From positions 17,744,631 to 17,808,630 of the forward strand of contig OY821749.1 of assembly GCA_963682055.1 (NCBI GenBank): a stretch of 64,000 nucleotides of DNA. The letters are read 5' to 3'. A program made the translations under genes and the position numbers. The notes below the pieces were generated by a model. The model had not been told where the DNA came from and did not search any database. It was given only the letters and a program-made list of their open reading frames with translations. This DNA comes from Primula veris (Eukaryota; Streptophyta; Magnoliopsida; Ericales; Primulaceae). Shown piece by piece: positions 48,089 through 59,471 of this stretch (position 1 is the first letter of the stretch; each line of letters opens with the position of its first letter).

Positions 48089-49085
48089 GTTAGTCGATGA
48101 AATACAGTAATTCTCTCCGTATATTACTCGTTCCTTCCGTCATGATTCAAATTATCTTTTATGTCAAACAACAAAATTGATGAAGGAATTAAAAGTGCAC
48201 TATAACCATCTTCCATAATTTGAATCAACTCAAGAATTGAAATAAAGGTATACATGTACATACCTATTTCTGTATTCCAGATAGTTCATAGTGTCTAAGA
48301 GAAGAAATCCGTTTTTTTATCTACTACTGCATGTGGAAGTTTTACCCAATTTTAAATGATGGATAGTCTGCTCAAACATTCGATTACAAAATAAAAATAA
48401 ACGAATTGATGGTAGATTTTTTTAACTTGATAATAACTCATTGCTTTGTAAAATAACGAAAACTATGCACTGCTAGCAATCCTTTTGTAAAATAAATCTA
48501 TGACGTCCATTAGTTTGTGACAGTCTAAACCGTTGATAATTAACAATTGTCTGTCCTTTATATGGATGACAAAGGATGCAAATCCGTGTATATGTGTAGC
48601 TCTTTGTGCACATCAGTGAAGATACACAAATTTAACTTACCACCTGCGACTTATATCTTTGGCACTATAAAATCAGCTACTTCTATTTTTTATACAATCT
48701 AGATTCTTTTTCTGGAAAATGGAGACCAAGAGTAATTCAACCTTTTCATGTTTTTAACATACAAAGCTATTGTAAGCACTTGGGTACATGTGATCTAGAG
48801 CCCTCATTTTGTAACAAATTTTATTTTTGACAGCTACCATTTCTCACTCTGTTCTTAATTGAAGGACCCCAGGGTGACCCCATTTTGCTCTTAATTAATA
48901 TAGAAAATTTATTAGGGGAGTTTAATGTTTATTACTTGTACATCTCTAAAACCTTTTTATATATATAAAAAAAAGCCAAAACTGACCAATTGGTTGGTTG
49001 ATTTGAAAGCTTGTAAATAAGCTAATGTAGTATTTGTCGAAATCCGTATAAGAAAGTCATCTCATTTGAGACGTTCATCTATATA
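48089..49085. other. Intergenic stretch before the Helitron
   Basis: AT-rich, no gene or bounded repeat recognised. Confidence 0.4.
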
Positions 49086-49228
49086 TCTATACTATTATAA
49101 TAAGTCAATTCAAAAATTTTTGAGTCTGTCAAATTTTACCAATTTTTTTCAAAAATACCCTTACATTTTTTTATTAATTACCACAATACCATATTCTCAT
49201 AAAAAATATATAAAAAATAATAACTAAT

Positions 49229-49449
49229 TGTTGTAAGATATTATTGGACTATTGGGCCTTACTCATAGTGGGCCTAAGTTGGGCTTTCTATCTTGTATAA
49301 CCCTAACCTCTAGTATATAAAGAAGGTTAAGGTCCCCTTTTATTGATATATTCTGATTAATAAAGACTCTATTGTTGTCTCTCTCATCTCTCTCTATATC
49401 TATACATATCTCTATATATATCTATAACGAGCTAATATGTCACACAACA
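49229..49449 (+). repeat. 5' LTR of copy A
   Basis: Contains the TATA-like tatataaag at about 49314 and a (ct/at)-rich 3' part. The first about 30 bases resemble the LTR of copy B; the rest diverges. Confidence 0.93.
49314..49322 (+). promoter_or_regulatory. LTR TATA box of copy A
   Basis: tatataaag in the 5' LTR, at the position expected of an LTR promoter. The same motif is in the 3' LTR and, on the minus strand, in the copy B LTRs. Confidence 0.55.
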
Positions 49450-49450
49450 C

Positions 49451-49461
49451 GTTATCAGCAC
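49451..49461 (+). other. Primer-binding-site-like motif of copy A
   Basis: gttatcagcac one base after the 5' LTR. Same motif and spacing as copy B. Confidence 0.6.
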
Positions 49462-50379
49462 TTTGCTTGCGGAGATTGGAGTAAAGATATAAGATTTGAG
49501 TATTTGTCCGAAGAACAGGGTTTTTATGTTGGAAAATTGAGTTATATACATGCGGCCAAAGTTTGAAGGTTTTTTTTATCGGTCTTTCCCAACATACCAG
49601 GAGTACGGTAAATAATATTTATTTGATCATACCTGTGACAGAAAAAAAAAAAAAAAAAAAAAAAACTGCATGCTGGCATAAATAAAATTAATTTTACTGC
49701 AATTAGAATTGATAAACTGGTTGCTTTATTCACCATTAAAAATTGCACCATCAGTAATATGTCATGCCATATCTATAAAAATCAAACCCTATAGTAGTAC
49801 AACTGCATGCGTCCCATTAACTATGCATTGCTAGAAATTGTTCAATATTAGATTGAATTCCATGTGATATTGATAAATAGCCTGCCCATGACCCATGCGT
49901 CTTACTATATTGAAATTAGTTGTATACATTAGTAAAGACGTAGGTTCTGCATGTTCAATTGTTACATATGATGTTTGACGACTATGTGATTTGAATTGTT
50001 AGTAGTATAAACCTGTAAAACAAAATCTGTCAGTTCGAAAACAGTAGGGACCACAATGCAAATCACTAATACTTATGTACTGTCTGTAAAAACTGAATGT
50101 AGTTTAATCAAATTACAGTACTAATCCATATAGTATGTATGTTACATTTAAAATACTATATGTGTTCCCATGTGTAAAATTTGGTCCATATCTAACATAA
50201 ATACGTACATGATAATTGATTAATTGGCTAGTAAATAACATTGCATGTTAATTTATGAATTGCCTTGTTAATAATTACTGCCATGTAATATTATTACTGC
50301 TGTTATGTATAAGATATGTAAATTTGCGAAATCATATATATTCACATTTAAGTTGGAAAAATTATAAATCTTCCCTAAA

Positions 50380-53300
50380 TAGGCTCACCTATTTGGATAC
50401 GATGTCTAGGAAAGATATAGGCGGAAGTCGATATCCTAATGAGGTCGGGTTTTAAGTGGCATTCGTGCCCTCCACCCTCACCGTCTTTCCTGGTCGTTTT
50501 TCAAGTAGAGCTACCGAAAGGGGTTGACTAAATAATAATTTCCCCGAGTGTGTTTATATAGTGATGTATGTTTCGCCGAATTGGTGTCTCTGTATCGACC
50601 TGTCGTTCGATCAATGAGAACCTATTCACATTAAAAGCAAAACTATTTTTCGAACCTGTCGTTTCGAAATAAAGTTTATGCTTGTGCAAACCATAAACAT
50701 ATAAACCAGTCGTTTTATATGATAAATAATCCAGAACTCCCAACACATGTTGGATGCCATCTATGATGAGAAAAATCGTAAAACATACTTGCGAAATGAC
50801 TGTTTAAACGTTGATTTTAATCCGTCACCACATGTTACTCACCCTGATGTGTGAAAATGTGATGCCCAAAATTTTTTTTGGATGCCATCTTTGATGAGTA
50901 AAACATGAGTTTGTTGTTACTCGCGGGATGAAAGATAAGGCGTTGATTTTATTCCGCCGCCACATTTGAGACGGGATGACGTCTATGGTGAACAAATGTC
51001 TGAAATTGACATAATGGAGCAATCTTTCACCAAAATACTAGCTTGGAAATTGTATTCCATAAGCAGTATCGTGAATTTATATTCACCATGTTCCTTTATC
51101 ACCCATCTGTTATTGGATAAGAAAATTACCCCGGTGAGTAGTTTTAATCATATTGGGTCAATGGCGAATTGTTTGCCTGATATTAATGCTCTTCGTGTAC
51201 ATTTTTTTCCATGAATCGAGAACCGAGACAAGTGTTATTTGTCTCGAACTGTCGCGATCCCGATGAATCGCCTAGCCAAGCGAGATTTTAGACAATCGTC
51301 AAAATCAAAAACTTGTGGCTCCAAGACAGTAATTGAAAGGAACAATATGGCCCGTTGTCACAAAGCAAGAGATAATGCTCAAAAAAGGCAACTCTATCCT
51401 ATAAAGACAAAGGTCATGCACGGTTATTTCTTAAATAGTTCAAAACTATTATAAAGGTGAAAAAAAACGATGCTAATGTGGTTAAAGATAACTGAAAGGA
51501 AACTCTTGAGACCCCCGGTTTTGTGGCTCAAATAAGTTTGATACATTTCTTTATTGATTTTGATAAATCATTGAGCCATTTTTTCGCTCATCTGAATTAT
51601 GTTTTCCATTTGGATTATGATTTTTCCATTTGGACATACTTTTGGATTATGGTTTGCCTGTTTACGAAATTTCTCGAAATAATTTAAAGTGTTTTGAGCA
51701 AATTCCTTTGACAAATATGACCAAACTTTAAATTATGAAATTTTAGGCAATACTTGTGGGATAGTTGATTTTTTTTTGGAAATAGTGGGTAACAGTGTAC
51801 CACATAATTTCACCAACTATTTGCCTAAAAGAGTACTCAGTGACAACGATTCTGGACCTGTCGTTCCAAATCAAAATATTTGGTAAAACCAAATTGATTT
51901 TTCAAATATGAGGTCTTATACTCATGTAGGTCCTGCCGTACCTTGTTGAGTTATAAAATATTCGAGAAAACCAGTGTTACCTGGTAATAGCTCATGAAAG
52001 AATTGAAATTTCTTTACATAGTCTCCATTCAATACGACCAAAAGCGTATTTTAGAGGAGTTGGAATGTCTTTCAAGTGGTTGCTACCACATTCTTTAAAG
52101 CATTTAAAGTTACCTTATCATTTCGCCTGTCGTCGAATGATAAAGAATTTAGATGCTAAGACATGATTGTCTGTACTATCTTTCGCCTGTCGTCGATTGA
52201 TAAGAGCATTTTGATATTGTGGCATTGACCGGATGAGATATTCCCGGGTCAAAAGACGATGCTTGATTTATAATCGCATCGTATTTGGATTCTTTCTGAG
52301 AATATATTTCGTGATTAATCCGAAATTCATGCCACTAATGCTCACTCTGAAAGACTAGTATGTGTAAAGATCAAGAAATGAACTCGTAGAATTCTTGTAA
52401 AGAATTGAAGGAGTTATTGTGGAATTATCCAACCATAAGACGGACCATAAATATAAATGGTTATGGTTGATGCATCGACAATAGGTCACATGATTATTGT
52501 TGTCCACAGAAATGCAGCATTTCCCAAACCTTTAGCCCTATCATTAAGTTGATGGCTCATGATCCGGATTATCCTGAAAAGTCTAGTCGACTTGATAATT
52601 CCGAAGAGTAAGAATCGAAATTCCGATTTGAATTACTTGAGTTTGGAAATTGAAATTGAACATCCTGTCGATTATGTTCAGACCCAAATGGACTCACGGA
52701 AAGTTTGATGATGCGACTGCAAATGGTGCACGCACTTCTTGGTCTTGCGCACCAAGATTTATATTTCTGTGTGGGGTCATGCTATTTTGCTGCATTGGTC
52801 CGTCTGAGGCCCATAGTCACTCAAAACACTAAATGCGTACCAGTTGGTTACTGGTTATGAGCCAGATGCCTCATATGAACGCGTGTTTGAGTGCTTAATA
52901 TTTTGATTGAGCCGCTATAGCGTTCAAAATATGGACCTTTGAGGAGACATAAGTCGATTATGAATCCCCTGCCTATCATTTGATAGAGTAACCTTGGCAA
53001 GCGATCTCTTTACCGCATGATATGCGAAAGTGACATCGCTAAGACTGTCCTCCCCGTCGTTAGGGGGAGATTTGCACGTTACCGTTGATAAGGAACGACG
53101 TGAAGTAACATGGCATAACCCACTCAGTCTTAGCTTGATCCCCAAAACTGCACTTAGTGATAAGTAAGTGCATAGACTCCCTCAAGTCTAACTAAATGCC
53201 AGACGCATTTAATGACTTTATGAGATGTCACGAGATCATTTATACATGCTGCAAAATGCTTGCAAGGATAGACGTCCCTGTCGGACGCCGTGTTCCTGTC

Positions 53301-54800
53301 GTAACACGTTACTTTGGCCGAACCCGCCAAGCAAATGACGCTGCCGTCGGCCGTCAGTCTGTCGTCCTTCCCAAGATACGAGGAAGTTGATCGGTTCTTA
53401 ATTCGTTCAGCCCCAAAGGTGGTGAACTGAAACTCGTTTGTCGCACGAGATTATAAAGGATCAAGGAGATGTGTGATTTCCTCCTCATCCTAAGAATCTC
53501 GAAATATCTGTCGATCATGATATCTTAGACGATATTGAAGCGAAACGAGACTGTCATTGATTACTTGTTCATATATTCGGTGACGACTGATAATATGAAC
53601 AAATTATGACAGAGAACCATGTACCGTTGCCTGAAGTCAACGTAGAATAGACTGTACTAATGGAAACTTGCAATCCAAGTAGACTCCTTAGCGAAAGTGT
53701 GTTCGGACCTGTAGTTCCAACACCACCAATGTTAAACGAGTTCGTTTATTTGGTTATTCGCAAGGAAAAGTGATGAGAATAATGAGATTGTAGAATGCTC
53801 GCCTAGAAGCGCAAGGCTTCTCTCACACCTTGGAATTGATTACGAGATGGTTGATTTCCTCGTAATGGACATTATAACAGTCCCCTACTTTACCAGTTTA
53901 GTAGTTTCCGAAAAACTGAGTATGCAGCCATGAATGTGGTCACGGTTTTATCTCTATGGGGATTTAGACAAAGAGATATAGATGAAGGTCCATGTGTGAC
54001 TTCATGTGCTTAAATCAAGTAGTTTCTGACCACGGAACACGATCTCAATTGACTGAGACGTTCACTATATGGATTAATATAATCCGAGCGGATGTGGTAT
54101 ACCGCCTAAGTGAGTACTTGATTAGCTTGGGATACTTGAACAAGTATTATGCCCTTGCGTGTTTTATTATGCGATCCATTTTTGGATTTGCCTTCGAGAT
54201 GAAGGATCTTGGGAAGACACGGTAGTGACTCAACCTGATGATTGAGTCCCGTAAAAATTGAATCTAAGTCCATGATTCAGACTACACCCAGAAGGTGTTA
54301 TGACGTTTTAGTCATCATGACGCTAAGTCGTCAGATTCTCCCATGATCGTTCGATCACTAGACATTGATATAGACCCAGTCCGTCCCTGATGAGACGATG
54401 AAGAGATATTGAACCATAATGTTCATATCTAAGTACAATAAGCGCATCATTGTACTTGGTCTAATGTGCTAGGACGAACATCTCGTCTGTTGTGAATGGT
54501 ATAGCTCGACACAACATCGCGCTAACACGCTGCCATCGAAATGGCACTAAATACACATTCCCTTACCTTATGGTAATTTTGGAAGTGGGCTAGTTTATCC
54601 CATTTGCGTCATCGAGTGTACCTACCCCCTTCGGTACTCGAATTAACGCAACCCTTTTTCGGTTATACCGATGCCGGTTACTTATCAGACCCGCATAAGG
54701 GATATTCCTAACATGGTATGTCTTTACCATTAGGAATAAGGCGACATCTTGGAGGTCTTGGAATGACTCAAAGTGAATCACTCTGATCTATTCGTACTCT
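50380..54800 (+). pseudogene. Degenerate Copia gag-pol of copy A
   Basis: Fragments in several frames. A gag-like stretch is at about 51000-51210 (GSMANCLPDINALR). Integrase C-terminal pieces such as SPSLGGDLHVTVDKERR lie near 53040-53100. The linker PDAFNDF...ARIDVPVGRRV is at 53196-53290. An RT start resembling 'MNVVT..L.G' is near 53930. EYLISLGYLNKYYALACF is followed directly by FGFAFEMKDLGKTR (54110-54225). MIVRSLDIDIDPVRP is near 54340, before the RNase H side. In intact relatives the RT catalytic YVDD block lies between 'GF' and 'FEMKDLGKT'. Here the two are joined, so the active site is deleted. Many stops and frameshifts accompany this. The same joint occurs in copy B. Confidence 0.82.
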
Positions 54801-55037
54801 ATGAGACGACTAGAGAGTGTATATGGCTTCGAGCTAGTATTAGTCATATTTGAATTACATATGTTCTGTCTCACGATCCAGATAAAACACTTGTCATAGA
54901 AGACAACTTGTTGTTATTGATCAAGAGAGACATGACTACATTATGCTATTTAGCATTTCTCGCCGAAATTAATCTTCACAAATGAAGTTTAAGAGCATCC
55001 AGTTGAATGCTCGTTCTATTCCACGTTAGATTTTCTT

Positions 55038-55232
55038 GCATCCAGTCGTATGTAAGTAAATGAGTCATCCAGTCGAATGCTCGTACTCTTTCTTGGAATA
55101 TGAAATCTTTGCACCCAGTCGTGTGCAAGTGAGGGGGAGCATCCAGGTGAATGCTTATTGCACTAATTACTACTTAGTCGAAATCTTCGCACCCTGTCGT
55201 GTGCAAGTGAGGGGGAGCATCCAGTCGCATGC
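55038..55232 (+). repeat. About 75-bp repeats carrying polypurine-tract-like gagggggag
   Basis: Three units: one degenerate at 55038-55088, and two good at 55111-55154 and 55189-55232, each with gtgcaagtgagggggagcat. The same array occurs inverted in copy B at about 7010-7200. Confidence 0.8.
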
Positions 55233-55254
55233 TCATGTACTCTTTTTGTCCTTA

Positions 55255-55660
55255 GACCAAGGTTTTTTCCCACTGGGTTTTCCTTAGCAAGGTTTTTAGC
55301 GAGACACGTTCCCATCATATCTCACTTAAGATTGCCGAAATTAGGGGGAGTATCCGGTTGTATACTTCTTACCACTGTGTACTCTTTTGTCCTTCGACTA
55401 GAGGTTTTTCCCACTGGGTTTACTCTAGAAAGGTTTTGATGAGGCACCTGTTTTGTGGTTGATCCCCTACTACTACCACTGTTGCACTCTTTTTTCTTCG
55501 ATCAGAGATTTTCCCATTGGGTTTGCTCTGGCAAGGTTTTGATGAGGCACACTGTTTTGTGGTTAGTTACTTACATGATATTTCGGCCTATATCATTCGG
55601 CTACACAGTTTCTCTTAGGTACCGGTTTTGTTCCACACTGGGTTTTCCGTCCCTAAGGTT
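55255..55660 (+). repeat. Four imperfect repeats of a 'cccactgggtttt...aaggtttt' unit
   Basis: Units near 55265, 55405, 55510 and 55630 each contain ccactgggttt followed by caaggttttgatgaggcac-like text. Similar repeats are common just before the 3' LTR of plant Copia elements. They also occur inverted in copy B at about 6570-6970. Confidence 0.78.
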
Positions 55661-55731
55661 TTTATGTGTTTAGCACTGCGAATGAACTCGACTCAGATCG
55701 AATGCATGAAGACGAAGAATTCAAGACGTCC

Positions 55732-55741
55732 AAAGGGGGAG
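55732..55741 (+). other. Polypurine tract of copy A
   Basis: aaagggggag directly before the 3' LTR, matching copy B. Confidence 0.8.
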
Positions 55742-55962
55742 TGTTGTAAGATATTATTGGACTATTGGGCCTTACTCATAGTGGGCCTAAGTTGGGCTTT
55801 CTATCTTGTATAACCCTAACCTCTAGTATATAAAGAAGGTTAAGGTCCCCTTTTATTGACATATTCTGATTAATAAAGACTCTATTGTTGTCTATATCAT
55901 CTCTCTCTATATCTATACATATCTCTATATATATCTATAACGAGCTAATATGTCACACAACA
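55742..55962 (+). repeat. 3' LTR of copy A
   Basis: 221 bp, differing from the 5' LTR at three positions (one t/c, and two c/a in the ct-rich run). Confidence 0.93.
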
Positions 55963-56131
55963 CTAATAACACTTTTTATCACTATTTAATCTCTCAAAAT
56001 TCTTTTGAGTCTTCTCATCTTATACCCTTATCTTTTTTTATTCTCCAAATATTTGTATCATAATTACACTTATTTTCTAAATTTTATCATATTACGCGTC
56101 TCACATGCAAAGCGTGGGACACGATTACTAG

Positions 56132-57039
56132 TATCTAGCATGACTATATGCATTCATTTGTAACCAAATATGGTAGCTCTTCTCCGTGGTAGAAAGACCA
56201 ATTAAATGAAATTGAATAGGCACGTACATATGTAATCAGAGACCAATACTGCCAATTAAACCATATGATAAAATTTTATAAATTTTTTTTAATAATTTTT
56301 ATACGAGTTGTATATGGTTTCGTATAATGGTCAATTATTTATGTACGGATGGAATATAAAGTATACAAACTAATTTCGTTTGGTCATTTTGTCATACCAA
56401 AAAATACATTGCGTATAAAATTAAATAGTAGCATGCCCAATCAATATTGCCCAGACACAATTTGGACCACGAAGCTGTGCATGTTGGTTTTCGGTTCAAC
56501 ATGAACAAATTGTTACTTACAGTATACTCGTATATTTATTGTTTTAGGTTAATACTTTAGGCCGTGAGTGGTATTTTATTATGAATGATGTGGGTTACAC
56601 AAATGATGCGTTTGGTACGCGTTATTGATATGAGACTTGTAATTCCGATCGGACTTTAAATCCCACTAAACCCATTATTTGAAATATCATGGGAAATGTG
56701 ATATTACATGTAATCCCAACCCAATGTTAAAAATTGGCAAAAATAGGCTTATTATACATACATAAATATAAATAATTATATATATACAAACATATATATA
56801 TTATTTACATATGTATATAAATAATATTAAATATATGCATATAAATAATATTACATATATATTAATAATATTAAATATAAATTATTTTAATAAATTATTT
56901 ATGCATATATTTATATTATACTTATATATATACAAATAATGTCCAATATGTATCACTTTTAAACTTATATTCTCTTTAGATAACTACTATAATTTACATT
57001 GTTCATGGTTACCATATTTTATTAGTATAAATACTCTTA
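56132..57039. other. Intergenic AT-rich stretch with (TA)-rich part
   Basis: 56750-56950 is dense in tatata/aataat simple sequence. No gene was recognised. Confidence 0.4.
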
Positions 57040-57420
57040 AGAGCATCCACAATAGTTGTGTCAATTTTAACAATATTAAGTTTGACACATCATCATTTAA
57101 TTGCATGTTAAATGACACATATGTAACTTAAATTTAACTTTCACATTAGTGTATTAACTTAACAAAATTATCTAATTTTAATTAAAATTAATTATTAATT
57201 GAAATCTTATTAATTAGTCCTTTTGTAAACTCCACTAATATAGGAACTAAAATAGGAGTATTTGAAATATATTTCACGTTTTAATTAATTGTATTTTGCC
57301 ACGTCATTCATTAACAATATTAAAAATATTGTTATATTTAATAATTTTTTTAACATCTATAAAGATAACATATGATTTAAAATGACTTACAGATAAAAAA
57401 AAAACACTGTTGTTACTCTA
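57040..57420. mobile_element. MITE-like element
   Basis: Starts agagcatccacaatagttg. The far end reads caacagtgt-like in inverse (aacactgttgttactct). A degraded relative is at 42170-42330. The family (PIF or hAT type) and exact ends are uncertain. Confidence 0.42.
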
Positions 57421-57484
57421 ATAATCTTATTTCTCTCACTGCCCCCTCTCTCTCTATCTACATCACATATCAACTCTTTCAAAA

Positions 57485-57700
57485 ATGGTCATATACATGG
57501 CTATGGAGGCAGAGATAGATTCTCTTCCGACTCCGTCAATTGCAGCACGATATCATCGTCTCCGGCGAGTCTGTCTTCGACGAGGCTGTCTCCGGTGAGC
57601 TTAAGCGGCAACGCCAACCTGCTCATCTCCGACGAGCTTCAAGATTATGTCGCTGAGATAATCTCTCTCCCTCTCTCTATATCTATATATGTATGTATAG
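57485..57700 (+). other. Unidentified GC-richer coding-like fragment
   Basis: A short island of higher GC. One frame reads GYGGRDRFSSDSVNCS and later NLLISDELQDYVAEII (about 57500-57665); another starts MAMEAEIDSLPTPSIAARYH at 57498. Both run into a (ct)n/(ta)n stretch. It looks like a 5' exon or a gene fragment, but I recognise no family. Confidence 0.3.
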
Positions 57701-58652
57701 ATGGAGAAAAATTAGGGCAAACTAACTCAATAATGGATCGATCATACAGTGATTGTCTGAGTATAAATCGAGATGGAATGTGAGAAATTAAGGAATATTA
57801 GGTTAGATTGATGACGAATTAGGACTATGGGGTTTTTTATTTGTTCTTTCAATACAAAGGGCAGAGAAAAAAAAGAAATATTTTTTGTCAAAAAAGAAAA
57901 AAAAAAACTTGCATTTTTTGTAAAATCCCGTATTTTGTTTTATTATATTTAATTACTAATGTTTAATACTTAGTGCTGTTTTGATATTTTAACAAGATGT
58001 CGGGTGGTTGTTTAATTCTTTATAAGAAGTCGGACTAATAATAAGGATCAGTAATTAAGTTGAAATAAATAAGAAAAGAGGGTTACAAGAAGAAGAAAGA
58101 AAGTGAGAGTAGGGAAACAGTTTTGATAACCGAAGCTTTAAAGCCAACTTAAATACTGGATGTGTATATCAACTGGATTAATCAACCAGTGACTTCATCC
58201 CAGAACAACACTAGGACAGAGAGAGAGAGAGAGAAACTAGGGATTATATTCCGTCCCTGTTTTACTCATATGCCTACATAAACGGTGGTGATAGATAGAT
58301 AGATACATGGAGGGAGAAACGACTGTTACAAAAAGGGAGATAGTTGTTGGAGGCTGTTTGGTTTTTAGGACTAAGGGATGTTATTGTGTCGATATCTCTC
58401 CTAGTAGAAGCAAGTTTATTATTTTCATGTCGGACCAGGTGAGTGGGTTTTGTCTTTTTACTACAAAGTATTCCATTGCATTTTTACGACAAAGTATTTG
58501 CAGATTTCCAGTGATTATTCACAAAACAGTATTTTATATAAGTATATTTATATTAAATATTGAAATAAATAAAGAAAAAAAAAGAAAGAAAGGTAATCTC
58601 ATGAAGTGGCTATAATTTTATGAAGTGGAATTTTATATTAAAGAGAGTTTTA
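57701..58652. other. Intergenic, with an unproven exon-like frame at 58307-58438
   Basis: A frame starting MEGETTVTKREIVVGG at 58307 ends at a fair donor (gaccag|gtgagt, 58438), preceded by a (ga)n leader-like stretch. I find no continuation exon and no family, and the solo LTR at 58653 follows. Treat as speculative. Confidence 0.25.
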
Positions 58653-59466
58653 TGTTATGGTGCGCTTATGATTTGTATTGTTATCATGAGAGAGAAGTCC
58701 AACGGAGATTTCTCCAAGCCCATCAGTGGGGTGACGTTGGCAACTAAACAAATGAGTTTAGTTCTCAACGGTTGACTTAGCGATTGTACATAGCTTCGCC
58801 AACCGGAACGTTATAAGGAATAGACTCAGCCGTCATGCTGTGGTGGCCTTAATTACGTAGTGCATGTATGGTTTATACACATGAGAAAAAGATCGACGAT
58901 AAAGAGATTGAGTAAGTCAATCGAGCTTGTTACCGTAACATAATACTTGCATATTTGCGAACACCAAAATAAGAAAGAAGAAAGAGATTATTTATATTTC
59001 ATTCAATTTGTTCAAGTGATTTCTAAAGAATTGCATTGGGAATTTTACTTAAAATAAAGCATTCAATTTGAAAGAAAAGATAAGAAAAAATCTTATTTAT
59101 GTCCCTTATATTATATTGTAAGTCATTCTCTCCCATTGAGCTCGTTTAGCTCACCCCTCCCTTTTAAAATGTTTTTCAGGTAAGCGATCGGCTATTTATA
59201 TTGAAGTCGATTAGTTGGGACCAGACAGACCTTATAGAAGTTTAAGTTAGATTTTCCGCTGCGATGTAATTTTTCTTAGCTTATATGATGTTTAATTACT
59301 TGGTAAGTACCGTAGTTAAAATTGTTATTAATGAAGGTACAGAATTTTGGGTATATTTCATTATTCTACTATTTCTGAATGTTTTGAAAATTAGGCTTTG
59401 TCTAGCACGTGTCGCCACACGTGTTATTCGGCCGTGTGACTCCCAAATTAGGTCAGGGATGTTACA
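58653..59466 (+). mobile_element. Solo LTR, probably Ty3/Gypsy
   Basis: 814 bp from TGTTATGG to GGATGTTACA, flanked by tttta at 58648-58652 and 59467-59471. The interior ttgagctcgtttagctcacc and the end ggtcagggatgttaca are of the type seen in plant Gypsy LTRs. Superfamily and orientation are by resemblance. The frames at 59285-59533 are not genes. Confidence 0.7.
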
Positions 59467-59471
59467 TTTTA

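Larger units (their letters stand above)
49229..55962 (+). mobile_element. Young non-autonomous Copia-type LTR retrotransposon (copy A)
   Basis: Target duplication ctaat at 49224-49228 and 55963-55967. The LTRs, 49229-49449 and 55742-55962, are each 221 bp, TG...CA, and differ at three positions by my reading. A primer-binding-like gttatcagcac lies at 49451-49461, and the polypurine tract aaagggggag at 55732-55741. The interior from about 50380 on is the inverse of copy B (6290-13339), at roughly nine bases in ten. The 49460-50370 leader is unrelated to that of copy B and contains 25 A at 49642-49666. gag-pol is ruined, so movement needed helper enzymes. Confidence 0.93.
49086..56131 (+). mobile_element. 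Non-autonomous Helitron split by LTR element copy A
   Basis: Starts TCTATACTATTATAATAAG at 49086 after an A. It ends with the hairpin gtctcacatgcaaagcgtgg near 56098-56117, then gattaCTAG at 56131, followed by T. Removing the LTR element and one ctaat leaves about 307 bp that aligns with the 283-bp Helitron at 14409. Confidence 0.75.
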
